Source: Alteromonadaceae bacterium
Lineage (GTDB): Bacteria > Pseudomonadota > Gammaproteobacteria > Enterobacterales > Alteromonadaceae
Direction of reading: 5' to 3'
DNA length: 64,000 bases
NCBI GenBank assembly: GCA_013216015.1
Contig: JABSOI010000032.1
Location: 1 to 64,000 of the forward strand
The notes beneath the pieces were generated by a model. The model made no database searches. It worked only from the letters and a program-made list of their open reading frames with translations, and was not told the origin of the DNA. A program made the position numbers and the translations under genes. Shown in pieces: positions 28,031 through 37,796 of the stretch (position 1 is the first letter of the stretch; each line of letters opens with the position of its first letter).

Positions 28031-28597
28031 TTATTTCCATAACCAAATTTGGCAATAGTGAATTTTATTACTTTTCAGTTTGTTTTTATCTTTTTCTGCT
28101 TGTCGTTTACGCTCATAAGGTCCTAAAACAACCTTGAACCAAATGCCACTTTTCCCTTTAACTTTATGAATTTTTGATGCAATACCATTAAAAGCTATAT
28201 TAGCTTTTAATACTTCAGCTTGTTTCTGACTTCTGAATGAACCGCATTGCATGGCATATGGGCCTGCCTGTTTTACTTCATATTCACCCACTTCAACTTC
28301 TTTGCTTTTTAGTCCGTCAACATAGGTCCATTTTTCTTTAGGGGGTGCAGGTAATTCAGCTGATGTCATTTTTTTTACATCTGTCGTTTTATTAGTGGCG
28401 TTATTCGTAGGTTGATTATCTTTTATTGTCCAGAGAAAATAGCTGAAGATGATAATTGCGACAAGCGTAAATAGACCAATAAGTTTTACTTTAAAGGGTA
28501 AGCCTGCTTCGTCTGGAGATGATCCAGTTGATTGTTTGGATTTATAGGGACTGTTTTTTTTATTTGATGAACGGGAAACGTAATCTTGATGCGCCAT
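28031..28597 (-). CDS. FtsN-like SPOR-domain cell-division protein
   Basis: Start taken at ATG 28597 so that the product begins MAHQDYVSRSSNKKN, the typical FtsN N-terminus; 188 residues. A short cytoplasmic basic tail, one membrane segment (VKLIGLFTLVAIIIFSYFLW), a linker, and a C-terminal SPOR domain (GPYAMQCGSFRSQKQAEVLK to GPYERKRQAEKDKNKLK) that binds denuded peptidoglycan at the septum. Its place between priA and hslV matches the conserved priA-ftsN-hslVU order of gammaproteobacteria. Family assignment strong, though the linker is short. Confidence 0.88.
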   Translation of the reverse strand: MAHQDYVSRSSNKKNSPYKSKQSTGSSPDEAGLPFKVKLIGLFTLVAIIIFSYFLWTIKDNQPTNNATNKTTDVKKMTSAELPAPPKEKWTYVDGLKSKEVEVGEYEVKQAGPYAMQCGSFRSQKQAEVLKANIAFNGIASKIHKVKGKSGIWFKVVLGPYERKRQAEKDKNKLKSNKIHYCQIWLWK

Positions 28598-28739
28598 GAA
28601 ATCGGTAATATACAAGGGAGAATATTACAATTTTAACTAACTGGAGTGAAATTAACAGCAATTTATGGTTAAAGACTAAGGAAATGTTAATAAAGTGTTT
28701 AAAAAAATATGCTGAGCCCATTAATTAGTGGATATGGCA

Positions 28740-30974
28740 TTACCAACTCATATCAATAGGGTCAATGTCGACAGACCAGCGTACTTTTTTTTGCCATTCA
28801 TTTTGTTGAATTTGCTGGATGAGTTGCTGAACACCCAGGTGTAGTGATTTTCTTGATTTAGCTTGCACAATCAGATGAAAACGGTATTTCCCCGCCTTTT
28901 TTTCCATTGCAGCAGGAATAGGGCCTGCGAATTCACATCCCTCAATATTACCTTGTGCAATAACATGTAAAAACTTTTCAGGATAAGAAGGATAATTAGC
29001 ATCTGCTCTGAATAATGCCTGAAAACCGAATGGTGGTAACCATGCTTGTTTGCGTTCTACCAAGGCTTGCTTGGCAAAGTGAGCATAACCATTATTAACC
29101 AGATCTTGTAGGATAGGGTGTTCTGGATAATGAGTCTGAACTAACACTTTTCCGGGTTTACTTTCTCGGCCAGCTCGCCCGGAAACTTGTACCAGCAATT
29201 GCGCCATGTGTTCAGCGGCACGAAAATCAAAGCTGAATAATGCCCCGTCAACATCTAAAATAGCAACTAGGGTAACATCGGGGAAGTGATGCCCTTTTGC
29301 CAGCATTTGTGTGCCAACCAATATTTGATGCTTTTTCTCGGTAACTTCTTGCAATAATTTAGCTAACTCACCTTTTCTGCGGGTACTATCCCTATCAATA
29401 CGCACTATGCTTGTATCCGGGAATAAATCACTAATACGTTGCTCTAACTGTTCGGTACCTTGGCCTATAGGGGCGATTCGTATACTGCCACAGCCTGGAC
29501 ATTGTGGCGGAACACGTTTTTGACTACCGCAATGGTGACAGATTAATAACTGCTGACTTTGATGCAAAGTATAAGGTTTATCGCAGCGCTGGCAGCCCGC
29601 AATCCAATGACATTCCTGACAATTGATTGCAGGAGCATAACCACGGCGATTTAAAAATATTAATACTTGTTCGCCACGGGTTAAGGTATTTTTAATGGCT
29701 TGCTTTAAATTACTCGATAAACCGTATTCCATTGGTTGTTGAACAACATCCACTAATTCAATTTTTGCTGTATTACTTTTTCCGGCCCGTTTAAGTAACT
29801 GGTGATAATGATATTTCCCAGACAATGCATTTTGTAACGTTACTAAACTCGGTGTAGCACTTCCCAGAATAATTGGAATGTTCAATTGTCTGGCGCGCAA
29901 TATGGCCATATCTCTGCCATGGTAGCGAAAACTATCTTGTTGTTTTAATGAATTGTCGTGTTCCTCATCAACGATAATTAACCCCAAATCATGCAGCGGG
30001 GTAAAAATTGCCGAGCGGGTACCAATAACTATTGCGGCACACCCTCTTTGCGCAGCCAGCCAAGTTTCCAGACGCTCTGAATTGTTCAGGCCTGAGTGGT
30101 GCAAATATATAGCGACATTAAAACGTTGTTCAAACCTGTTTAATGTTTGGGGCGTTAAACCAATTTCAGGCACCATAATCAAAACTTGTTTGTTACTTGC
30201 CAGTATAGGTTCCATGGCCTGCAGATAAACTTCTGTTTTGCCACTGCCAGTAATGCCATCAATTAAATGGCAGGAAAATCGATTGATAGAACCTTGTAAT
30301 GCGGCGACGATCAAGGCTTGTTCAACTGAAAGGTGCAAGCGATTGTCAGCGTTTATTGAATCAGCTTGCCATTTAAACTTTTCGATAGCTCTTTCTTGTT
30401 CTATGACGATATTTTTATTTTTTAGTGCGCTAAGTTGGCTTTTGCTGAATCCTAACGTGCGGATTTCCGCCCAGGTGAGGGTTTTACGAGCATTAAATAA
30501 TTTGTATAAGGCTACTTGTTTAGGTGCTTTTTTCTGTATTTTATCTAATTCTTTCTGCTCTAGATTATTGATTAAGCACCATTCTAGAGGAGGGCTGACG
30601 TTAGCTTGCTGAAGGTTTCCTGACTGAATGTTTCCTAGCTTAATATTTCTCAGTAATACGGGCAATGCTTGTTGGAAAACATCGCCAATAGGGTGGTGAT
30701 AATAATCTGCACACAGGCGAAGAAAATGCAGTAATGGTTCACTGAATTTATAAGGATCGGTAATACGAGATAATATGTTTTTTAATTTTTCTACAGGAAT
30801 ATCACAAGTGTGTTGTACCGCCATAATAATGCCGATAACTTGTCTGCCACCAAAAGGAACAATAACGCGTTCACCTAAATTAACTTCAGGCGACTGTAAA
30901 TTGGTCGGAACTTGATAAGTAAAAAGCTGTCGCATTGGAACTGGGATGGCGACTTGTATGTACTGAACTTGCAT
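28740..30974 (-). CDS. priA: Primosomal protein N' (replication restart helicase)
   Basis: A 744-residue superfamily 2 helicase that reloads DnaB at stalled forks. The N-terminal 3' DNA-binding domain starts MQVQYIQVAIPVPMRQLFTY. Walker A is DGITGSGKTEVY near residue 239, Walker B VDEEHD near 335 with the FRYHGRDMA aromatic-rich loop. The zinc-binding insertion shows paired cysteines (CQECHWIAGCQRC, CHHCGS, CPGCGS) near 460-510. Length and domain order are normal. It is monocistronic or leads the downstream ftsN-like gene. Confidence 0.98.
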   Translation of the reverse strand: MQVQYIQVAIPVPMRQLFTYQVPTNLQSPEVNLGERVIVPFGGRQVIGIIMAVQHTCDIPVEKLKNILSRITDPYKFSEPLLHFLRLCADYYHHPIGDVFQQALPVLLRNIKLGNIQSGNLQQANVSPPLEWCLINNLEQKELDKIQKKAPKQVALYKLFNARKTLTWAEIRTLGFSKSQLSALKNKNIVIEQERAIEKFKWQADSINADNRLHLSVEQALIVAALQGSINRFSCHLIDGITGSGKTEVYLQAMEPILASNKQVLIMVPEIGLTPQTLNRFEQRFNVAIYLHHSGLNNSERLETWLAAQRGCAAIVIGTRSAIFTPLHDLGLIIVDEEHDNSLKQQDSFRYHGRDMAILRARQLNIPIILGSATPSLVTLQNALSGKYHYHQLLKRAGKSNTAKIELVDVVQQPMEYGLSSNLKQAIKNTLTRGEQVLIFLNRRGYAPAINCQECHWIAGCQRCDKPYTLHQSQQLLICHHCGSQKRVPPQCPGCGSIRIAPIGQGTEQLEQRISDLFPDTSIVRIDRDSTRRKGELAKLLQEVTEKKHQILVGTQMLAKGHHFPDVTLVAILDVDGALFSFDFRAAEHMAQLLVQVSGRAGRESKPGKVLVQTHYPEHPILQDLVNNGYAHFAKQALVERKQAWLPPFGFQALFRADANYPSYPEKFLHVIAQGNIEGCEFAGPIPAAMEKKAGKYRFHLIVQAKSRKSLHLGVQQLIQQIQQNEWQKKVRWSVDIDPIDMSW

Positions 30975-31122
30975 GGCCTTTCTTTTGGGCTGATAACTTT
31001 ATTATTTGATAAAGTTATTCTCGCATTAAATTATGTTATTAAATAGTCCTGTGATGAACCATTTACTTATTCACATAAGAATCTTTTAAGATAATTCATC
31101 TCAAAAGTTGCCTTACTAAAGA

Positions 31123-31575
31123 TCATGACTTGCTGAGTCTCATATCCAGATGAGGTATATCGTCTTCAAGGTATACTTGTGATATGGCTTTAAAACCATT
31201 CCTGTCATAAAATCCCAATAGATATTCCTGAGCGCCAATATCAATATCCTGATTTGGCCATAACTGCTGGCAATGCGTTAAAATAGTGGATAACAGTGTT
31301 TGTCCTAAGCCACTTCCACGACAGTCTTCATCAATAGCGACACGCCCGAAACTTACATTTTTATAAGATAACCCGGGACAGAGCAGACGTGAATACGCAA
31401 CTAATTTATCATCTTGATAGCCGAGTAAATGATATACACCTTCAATTCGATCTTTATTGTCGAGTTCAGGGTAGGGGCAGGTTTGCTCAACCACAAAAAT
31501 ATCTACTCTAAGTTTTAGCAGCTCGTAAAGTTGTTCGGTACTTAGTTGTGAAAAAGAAAGACACATCCAGTTCAT
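31123..31575 (-). CDS. ElaA-like GNAT N-acetyltransferase
   Basis: A 150-residue GNAT protein. The start MNWMCLSFSQLSTEQLYELL, LRVDIFVVEQTCPYPELDNK, and the acetyl-CoA motif FGRVAIDEDCRGSGLGQTLL near residues 76-95 match the ElaA family. Its ATG overlaps the stop of the marR-like gene (ATGA), so the two are translationally coupled and the regulator probably controls it. Substrate unknown. Confidence 0.85.
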   Translation of the reverse strand: MNWMCLSFSQLSTEQLYELLKLRVDIFVVEQTCPYPELDNKDRIEGVYHLLGYQDDKLVAYSRLLCPGLSYKNVSFGRVAIDEDCRGSGLGQTLLSTILTHCQQLWPNQDIDIGAQEYLLGFYDRNGFKAISQVYLEDDIPHLDMRLSKS

Positions 31576-32153
31576 TGTTCAAGCCCTTTTTTATACCATC
31601 GGATCAGCTCTTTTTGATCCGCTGGGGGTTCATTACCTTGTTTTATCAATTCAAGCGCTTGTTCGGCAAGAAATTGCTCTGCTTTATCTTCAATTTTTTC
31701 CAGCATGCTATAAAACTTTTGTTGTTCTTCAGCCGTTAAAACGTTTTCAAGCTCTTGGGAGCGAAGGTCTAAAGCTTGAGTTAATTTTTTATACAATGCC
31801 TGACCTTGTTTATTCAATAGTAAATTTTTAATGTTTTTATTTACCGGATCTGCCTGAACTTCAATTAACTTTTTAGACTTAAGTTTAGTTACTGCTCTGC
31901 TTATTGTGTATGAATCCAGTCGGGATTGGTATGCGATGTCAGCTGATTTTATTGGCATATATGAACCAATGTTAAGTAAAACACGCATTTCTCTTGGCTC
32001 AAGATCGCATAATGTTCTAACTTTCCAATCTCTGTTTAAGGCGAGAAGATTACTTACAACAGCGACCCTGAAAGGTAAATGACTGGTTAAATCAAGAGGG
32101 GAGTCTATTTTGTCAGACAGCTTAAATGCTTTTTTACGTGCTGAGTTATTAAT
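31572..32153 (-). CDS. MarR family transcriptional regulator, apparently starting at ATT
   Basis: The full winged-helix domain needs the segment beginning LSDKIDSPLDLTSHLPFRVA, upstream of the first in-frame ATG (31988). In that frame a TAG lies at 32165-32163 and no ATG, GTG or TTG follows before the domain. An AGGAG (32164-32160) lies 6 nt before an ATT at 32153, so ATT is the best start, giving 193 residues. DIAYQSRLDSYTISRAVTKL is the recognition helix region and KKLIEVQADPVNKN the wing. It probably regulates itself and elaA. The alternative, ATG 31988, would remove the first helices. Confidence 0.75.
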   Translation of the reverse strand: MNNSARKKAFKLSDKIDSPLDLTSHLPFRVAVVSNLLALNRDWKVRTLCDLEPREMRVLLNIGSYMPIKSADIAYQSRLDSYTISRAVTKLKSKKLIEVQADPVNKNIKNLLLNKQGQALYKKLTQALDLRSQELENVLTAEEQQKFYSMLEKIEDKAEQFLAEQALELIKQGNEPPADQKELIRWYKKGLEQ

Positions 32154-32398
32154 TACTTTCTCCTAATAAAATATAAGTACATTGAATAAATTGAGTTTAA
32201 TATTAACTAATCACATATATTTCCAGCACTTTAGCATTTCTTTAAAACAAGTTGAATTATTTACTGATTTTTGTCTTTATTTTGCTCATTTTAGTTGCAG
32301 TAAGTATAAGGATCATTTATTATTCGCCACCATTATTTTTAACTCGTATGGTGCTTGGCAAAGATCAAGTGGCGATACGGCCTTAAACAGAGGTTTCC

Positions 32399-32611
32399 AT
32401 GAAAGACGGTATTCATCCTAAATACACAGAGCTCAAAGCTAACTGTTCTTGCGGTAACGTGATTGTAACACGTTCAACTGTAGGTAAAGATCTTCACCTA
32501 GATGTATGTTCAGCATGTCATCCATTTTACACTGGTAAGCAAAAAGCTGTCGAGTCTGGTGGTCGTGTTGATAAATTCAACAAACGTTTTGGTGCACTTT
32601 CTAAGAAGTAA
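32399..32611 (+). CDS. rpmE: Ribosomal protein L31 (zinc-binding type)
   Basis: A 70-residue ribosomal protein with the zinc-binding cysteines of the C+ form (CSCGN near 16-20 and CSACHPF near 37-42). This zinc form is used under zinc sufficiency. It stands alone between the divergent marR-like gene and a clear terminator at 32689. The 230 bp upstream show no further gene. Confidence 0.98.
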   Translation: MKDGIHPKYTELKANCSCGNVIVTRSTVGKDLHLDVCSACHPFYTGKQKAVESGGRVDKFNKRFGALSKK

Positions 32612-32688
32612 TTATTCTTATTATAAAGTAAGTTACAAAGCAAACTGTTCAGTTATTCACGAAATGTCTGTTCAGTACAAAATATAAG

Positions 32689-32724
32689 AGCGCTAAGCCA
32701 GTTTATGGTTCAGCGCTTTTTTTT
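32689..32724 (+). terminator. Rho-independent terminator after rpmE
   Basis: AGCGCTAAGCC (32689-32699) pairs with GGTTCAGCGCT (about 32708-32717) around a short loop, followed by eight or nine Ts. Confidence 0.9.
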
Positions 32725-32796
32725 ATGTTTCATTTAAACCATTTTCCTTCATACTGCATCTAACCTTTCAACTAACGTAATTCGAGATAATACTGT

Positions 32797-33369
32797 TTGG
32801 ATAAATCAAAAGTTATAGATGCCCAAAATTTATTTTCTGTTGATCCTGAGCAGGAATGGATTGCCAAGGCAAAACAAGGCGATCAGCAAGCATTTCATGA
32901 AATTTATAACAGTTATCATCGTAGAATTTATGCGTTGTGCTGGCGTATGCTAAGCGATAAAGATAGTGCAGAAGATGTTTGTCAGGAAGTTTTTGTTCAG
33001 TTGTGGCAAAAAATTAGTAATTTTCGTGGTGAAAGTAAATTTAGTACCTGGTTACATAGTGTTGCTACTAACATAGTGCTTGGACATATACGTAAACACA
33101 AAAATTGGCTTGGGCGTGTTTTTAGTATCGAAGATCAGACAATACCTGATATGGCAGTTGAAATGTCGACACAAACGCCTGATTTATCGGAATTAGATAA
33201 GCAAATTATGCGATTGCCAGAACGTGCAAGGTTAGTGTTTGTATTGTTTGCTGTTGAAGGTTACCGGCATGAAGAAATATCGAAAATGTTAGGCATGGCT
33301 GTAGGCTCCAGTAAATCTCAATATCATCGGGCCAAAGGTTTATTACGGGAATGGGTTAGTGAGAACTAG
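32797..33369 (+). CDS. ECF-type RNA polymerase sigma factor
   Basis: A 190-residue sigma-70-family protein with region 2 (EIYNSYHRRIYALCWRMLSD, DVCQEVFVQLWQKISNFRGE) and region 4 (LPERARLVFVLFAVEGYRHE, KMLGMAVGSSKSQYHRAKG). The only start in frame after the upstream TAA is TTG 32797. The next gene (anti-sigma-like) starts one nt after its stop, and a DUF4097 secreted protein follows, a common cell-envelope ECF unit. No matching ECF promoter was pinned down. Confidence 0.9.
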   Translation: MDKSKVIDAQNLFSVDPEQEWIAKAKQGDQQAFHEIYNSYHRRIYALCWRMLSDKDSAEDVCQEVFVQLWQKISNFRGESKFSTWLHSVATNIVLGHIRKHKNWLGRVFSIEDQTIPDMAVEMSTQTPDLSELDKQIMRLPERARLVFVLFAVEGYRHEEISKMLGMAVGSSKSQYHRAKGLLREWVSEN

Positions 33370-33370
33370 T

Positions 33371-33877
33371 ATGAATAATAAAATGTCAGAACAAGACTTA
33401 TTTAAGAAGGTTGGTGAATTACCGACCGAAATGGTTCCTGAACGTGATTTATGGTTGGGCATAGAGCGGGCAATTCAAGGTAAACAACAATCAGACATTG
33501 TTTCAAACAGCCCTAAAAAAATCCTACCAATGGCATGGGCTGCATCAGTTGTCGCTGCGGTGTTAGTCACTTGGTTATCGTTTTCGCCATCACCACAAAT
33601 TTCTCAGCCGTCTGTTAATTTAGTGGCTGAAATGCGACAAAATTTCAATCAGCAAAAGCAGGCCATGCTGGTGAATTTTGGTCAGCCTCAAATAAGTCAG
33701 TTACCTAAAGAAATGCAAGAGCAATTAGCGCAATTAGCTTCTGCTCGACAATCAATTGAAACAGCCTTGTTAAGTGATGTTAATAATTCAGACTTACTGA
33801 ATTTATTACGCTGGACACAAAAGCAGGAATTAGAATTAATTAAACAACTTTATAGTCCGCAATGGCAGTCTATTTAA
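33371..33877 (+). CDS. Putative anti-sigma factor, single-pass membrane
   Basis: Start ATG 33371 is used, just past the sigma stop; a GTG at 33359 overlapping the sigma gene is also open. The 168-residue product has a short cytoplasmic N-terminal part (VGELPTEMVPERDLWLGIER), one membrane segment (ILPMAWAASVVAAVLVTWLSF) and a glutamine-rich periplasmic helix. No ZAS HxxxCxxC motif is seen. Position after an ECF sigma gene and topology support the anti-sigma role, which remains inference. Confidence 0.7.
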   Translation: MNNKMSEQDLFKKVGELPTEMVPERDLWLGIERAIQGKQQSDIVSNSPKKILPMAWAASVVAAVLVTWLSFSPSPQISQPSVNLVAEMRQNFNQQKQAMLVNFGQPQISQLPKEMQEQLAQLASARQSIETALLSDVNNSDLLNLLRWTQKQELELIKQLYSPQWQSI

Positions 33878-33917
33878 GCGTTTTCAAGTGACAAACTGGA
33901 ACAGGACAGGGGTTAAT

Positions 33918-34865
33918 ATGCGTATTTCACAATGGATTATTTCATTAGTTTTTACCGGGTTTGCAATGCAGAGTATTGCAGGAGAAAAAATTAATAAAAG
34001 TTTGCCAGCTGATGGCGTTAGTAATATCACCATAGAAAATTTAAGCGGTGAAGTAAAAATTGTCGGCTGGGATAAAGAAGAAGTTAGCGTTAAGGGTGAA
34101 TTAGACGACAAAGCAAAAGGATTGATTTTTGAACAAACTGGTTCAACCATAACTGTTAAAGTTAAAATGCCACGAAATTCCTACAGTGGTTGGAATGATA
34201 GAGGCTCAGAATTAACGATTAAAATTCCTGAAAATCTGCGGATGAAATTTACAGGGGTGTCTAGTGATGTATCGGTAAAAAATCTATTGAAAAGTACCGA
34301 AATAAAAACGGTTAGCGGTAAAATCACAGCAACTGCTTTGAATGAGTATATTGAACTGGCAACAGTAAGTGGTTCTATACACAGTCAAGATTTGTCGGGC
34401 AAGGTGCAATTGGTCAGCGTGAGTGGTGATATAACGGATGTTGATTCAACGGGTAGGCTACAGCTTAAATCTGTAAGCGGAAGCATAGAGTCTAAGTCTA
34501 TGGCAAATGAGGTGCTTGCGAACACGGTTTCAGGAGATATTGATTTGAATTTAACCGGGATAGATGAATTAACGATATCAACAGTGAGTGGCGATACTAT
34601 TAGTCGACTGTCACTGAATGAAAATGGGTTAGTGAAATTATCAAGCGTCATCGGTGATCTCGATATGTATTTTCAATCTGATGTACAGGCTAATTTTAGA
34701 TTGAATGCCAGTGCTGGTGGCGATTTAATTAATAAACTTACTTCTGCCAAAGCAAAACATGCTAAATATGGACCCAGCTCTAAACTATACTTTGAAACAG
34801 GTAATGGCAATGGTTCAGTGCGAACGAGTACCGTGAGTGGTACGATAAAAATATTAAGTAAGTAG
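33918..34865 (+). CDS. Secreted DUF4097 beta-helical protein
   Basis: Start ATG 33918 (AGGGGT upstream) gives a 315-residue product with signal peptide MRISQWIISLVFTGFAMQSI-AG. The mature part is a series of short beta repeats rich in VSG: KTVSGKITATA, ATVSGSIHSQD, VSVSGDITDVD, LKSVSGSIESK, NTVSGDIDLNL, the DUF4097/DUF4098 adhesin-like beta-helix. It is the third gene of the sigma/anti-sigma unit and likely a target or sensor of that regulon. Where it acts (periplasm or outer membrane) cannot be read. Confidence 0.85.
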   Translation: MRISQWIISLVFTGFAMQSIAGEKINKSLPADGVSNITIENLSGEVKIVGWDKEEVSVKGELDDKAKGLIFEQTGSTITVKVKMPRNSYSGWNDRGSELTIKIPENLRMKFTGVSSDVSVKNLLKSTEIKTVSGKITATALNEYIELATVSGSIHSQDLSGKVQLVSVSGDITDVDSTGRLQLKSVSGSIESKSMANEVLANTVSGDIDLNLTGIDELTISTVSGDTISRLSLNENGLVKLSSVIGDLDMYFQSDVQANFRLNASAGGDLINKLTSAKAKHAKYGPSSKLYFETGNGNGSVRTSTVSGTIKILSK

Positions 34866-34891
34866 TCACTATCTTTCCAGATTTAAGGCAG

Positions 34892-34930
34892 GGATCAACA
34901 TTTCCAAGTTGCTTGAGGGAATATCCAGCA
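34892..34930. repeat. REP-like palindrome
   Basis: TTTCCAAGTTGC and GCAACTTGGAAA form an inverted repeat around GGGAATATCC-type DNA just after the DUF4097 gene. The TTCCAAG core belongs to the same REP family as the ends of the 21515-21926 element and the sequence at 27747-27765; a further TATACCAATTATATCC/GGGTATAA pair lies at 35007-35047 before dnaB. Confidence 0.5.
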
Positions 34931-35099
34931 ACTTGGAAATTCAGTCATTAAATTATTCCAATCTATATTTTTCTATATGTTAATAATCTGCTACATTAAG
35001 CACCTTATACCAATTATATCCAAACTGTATTTGTAAAGTTTGGGTATAAAAATGATAATGCCCATTTTATATTATTTAATGCTATTAAAGGTGTTCTAA

Positions 35100-36518
35100 A
35101 TGGCCGAGCGTAAGCCAGGTAAATTTTCAAAAAGCAGAAGTTTCTCAAGTGATAAACAAGTTGATCAATTAAAAGTCCCGCCACATTCACTAGAAGCTGA
35201 ACAGTCGGTTTTAGGTGGTTTATTACTCGATAATGAAACCTGGGATCGAGTCAGTGAAAAAGTGGTGGCCCAAGATTTTTATAGCCGTTCACATCGACTT
35301 ATTTTTGAAAGTTTCGGCATATTGGTTGAGCAGGGTGAGCCTGTTGATTTGATCACCTTATCTGAAGCGTTAGAAAATGACCAGAAATTAGAAGATGCCG
35401 GTGGTTTTGTTTATCTCGCAGAGATGATGAAAAACACCCCAAGCGCTGCTAATATTGTTGCTTATGCAGATATTGTTCGCGAAAGAGCGGTAACCCGGGA
35501 GCTAATTGGGGTTGCAAATGAAATTGCTGAGTCAGCTTATGATCCACAAGGCCGTACCAGTGCTGAGTTGCTGGATTTTGCAGAAACCAAAGTGTTTCAA
35601 ATTGCCGAGCAAAGAGCGAATAAATCAGAAGGGCCAGAAAGTATTCATTCGGTATTGGAAAAAACGGTAGACAGAATTGAAAAACTTTATCAACAACCAC
35701 ATGATGGCGTTACTGGGGTTTCTACGGGTTTTACTGATTTAGATAAAATGACCGCAGGTTTGCAACCTTCAGATTTGATCATTGTTGCTGCTCGTCCTTC
35801 AATGGGTAAAACAACTTTCGCGATGAACTTAGCTGAAAATGCGGCAATGACACAAGATAAACCTGCCCTTATTTTTAGTTTGGAAATGCCTTCAGATCAA
35901 TTAATGATGAGGATGCTAGCCTCGCTTGGCCGGATTGATCAAACCAAAATTCGTACAGGGCAATTAGATGATGAAGATTGGGCTCGGTTATCATCAACCA
36001 TGGGGTTGTTAATCGAAAAGGGCAAAATGTATATTGATGATGCGGCTGGCTTAACACCAACGGATATTAGGTCTCGTGCGCGTCGTATTGCAAGAGATCA
36101 TGGTGGTATTAGTATGATCATGATTGATTACTTACAATTAATGCGTGTACCTGCTTTGTCTGATAACCGAACATTGGAAATATCTGAAATTTCCCGTTCT
36201 TTAAAAGCCCTGGCAAAAGAACTTAAAGTGCCTGTGGTTGCTTTGTCTCAGTTAAACCGAGGTTTGGAGCAACGGTCTGATAAACGCCCAATTAACTCAG
36301 ATTTACGTGAATCAGGAGCGATAGAGCAAGATGCTGATTTGATCATGTTTATTTACCGTGACGAGGTATATAACGATGATTCAGAGTTTAAAGGCATGGC
36401 TGAAATTATTATAGGTAAACAGCGTAATGGTCCAATTGGCCGTATACCACTAACATTCCAAGGTAAATATTCCCGTTTCGATAATTACGCGGGTGCACAT
36501 GTATTGGAAGAAGATTAA
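35100..36518 (+). CDS. dnaB: Replicative DNA helicase DnaB
   Basis: A 472-residue hexameric helicase. N-terminal domain (VPPHSLEAEQSVLGGLLLDN) mediates primase interaction; RecA-like C-terminal domain has Walker A ARPSMGKTTFAMNL near residue 231, Walker B MIMIDYLQLM near 340, and the arginine finger region QRNGPIGRIPL. It is followed by alr 106 nt downstream on the same strand, the conserved dnaB-alr order of gammaproteobacteria. No intein is present. Confidence 0.98.
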   Translation: MAERKPGKFSKSRSFSSDKQVDQLKVPPHSLEAEQSVLGGLLLDNETWDRVSEKVVAQDFYSRSHRLIFESFGILVEQGEPVDLITLSEALENDQKLEDAGGFVYLAEMMKNTPSAANIVAYADIVRERAVTRELIGVANEIAESAYDPQGRTSAELLDFAETKVFQIAEQRANKSEGPESIHSVLEKTVDRIEKLYQQPHDGVTGVSTGFTDLDKMTAGLQPSDLIIVAARPSMGKTTFAMNLAENAAMTQDKPALIFSLEMPSDQLMMRMLASLGRIDQTKIRTGQLDDEDWARLSSTMGLLIEKGKMYIDDAAGLTPTDIRSRARRIARDHGGISMIMIDYLQLMRVPALSDNRTLEISEISRSLKALAKELKVPVVALSQLNRGLEQRSDKRPINSDLRESGAIEQDADLIMFIYRDEVYNDDSEFKGMAEIIIGKQRNGPIGRIPLTFQGKYSRFDNYAGAHVLEED

Positions 36519-36624
36519 ATTTTTTAAGCCGAAGTTTGTTTCGTCGATATCTATACCTGTACTACTTGTTGGACTCTGCACTTTCAGTAGTTTGGGTATC
36601 AGAACAAATAAGTGATAATTTCAA

Positions 36625-37722
36625 ATGAGTTTACGCACAGCAACAGCCGTTATTGATTGCCAGGCTTTGGTGAAAAATTTTCAACTAATTAAAAAAATGT
36701 CACCAAACAGTAAAGTATTAGCGGTATTAAAGGCTAACGCTTATGGTCATGGTTTAGAGCGTATTGCTACTACACTTATTCAAAAAAATGTTATGGCAGA
36801 TGCATTTGGCGTTGCTCGAATTGATGAAGCGTTAGTTTTACGTGCAGCTGGTATTGTTAAGCCAATTGTATTATTGGAAGGTTTTTTTTCGCCTGATGAC
36901 CTGCCCATTCTGGCAGTGAATAATTTACAAACTATTGTGCACAATGAAGATCAATTGCACGCAATTTTGCAGGCTGATTTGGATAAACCGTTAAAAGTTT
37001 GGTTGAAAATAGATACGGGAATGCACCGGTTGGGCATTAATCCTGATGAATTTCAGCATTATTATCAAAGTTTATCGAAGAGTAAAAATGTACAAGAGCC
37101 ATTAATATTAATGAGTCATTTAGCTTGTGCCGATGAAGAAGGTAATGAATTAACCGCTCAACAAATGGCGTTATTTGACCAGCTTACCCGTGGTTTAAAT
37201 GAAGAACGTTCGGTAGCAAACTCTGCTGCTATTTTTACCTTACCACCAGCACAAAATGAATGGATCCGCCCTGGGTTAATGCTTTATGGTGTTTCGCCAT
37301 TACCGCTATCAAGCAAAAATGCAAATTGTGTTGAACTTGAACCTGTGATGACTCTGCAATCAAGCTTAATTTCAGTACGAAAGTTAAAAGCAGGTGAATT
37401 TGTGGGTTACGGTAGTGCTTGGCGTAGTAAAAAAGAGACGATGATTGGTGTTGTCGCTATTGGTTATGGTGATGGTTATCCGCGGCATGCACAAAATGGG
37501 ACACCAGTATTAATTAATAATCGTCGTGTTCCTTTGATTGGTAGAGTCTCCATGGATATGATCACGGTCGACTTAGGGCTTAATGCACAGGATAAAGTTG
37601 GCGATTGTGCTATTTTGTGGGGTAAGCAACTACCCGTTGAAGAAATTGCTGAATATGCCACGACCATCCCTTATGAGCTATTGTGTAATATAACGCGTCG
37701 TGTGCAAATAGAAGTTGTTTGA
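36625..37722 (+). CDS. alr: Alanine racemase
   Basis: A 365-residue PLP enzyme converting L-alanine to D-alanine for peptidoglycan. The PLP lysine is in VLAVLKANAYGHGLERIA near residue 35-40; the catalytic tyrosine lies in VGYGSAWRS near 257. RVSMDMITVDLG near 310 is also typical. Start ATG 36625. It follows dnaB; a REP-like stretch separates the two. Confidence 0.97.
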   Translation: MSLRTATAVIDCQALVKNFQLIKKMSPNSKVLAVLKANAYGHGLERIATTLIQKNVMADAFGVARIDEALVLRAAGIVKPIVLLEGFFSPDDLPILAVNNLQTIVHNEDQLHAILQADLDKPLKVWLKIDTGMHRLGINPDEFQHYYQSLSKSKNVQEPLILMSHLACADEEGNELTAQQMALFDQLTRGLNEERSVANSAAIFTLPPAQNEWIRPGLMLYGVSPLPLSSKNANCVELEPVMTLQSSLISVRKLKAGEFVGYGSAWRSKKETMIGVVAIGYGDGYPRHAQNGTPVLINNRRVPLIGRVSMDMITVDLGLNAQDKVGDCAILWGKQLPVEEIAEYATTIPYELLCNITRRVQIEVV

Positions 37723-37796
37723 TGGTTGTATACCTAAGCAGTTTTGGTCTGTTTTTCCAGATAGCAGGTGATTCTTTCCTTCAATAATAGTTATAA

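Noticed and set aside
32182-32421. 79-codon plus-strand frame before rpmE
   Set aside because: Covers the marR/rpmE promoter region and overlaps the rpmE start; no supporting signals.
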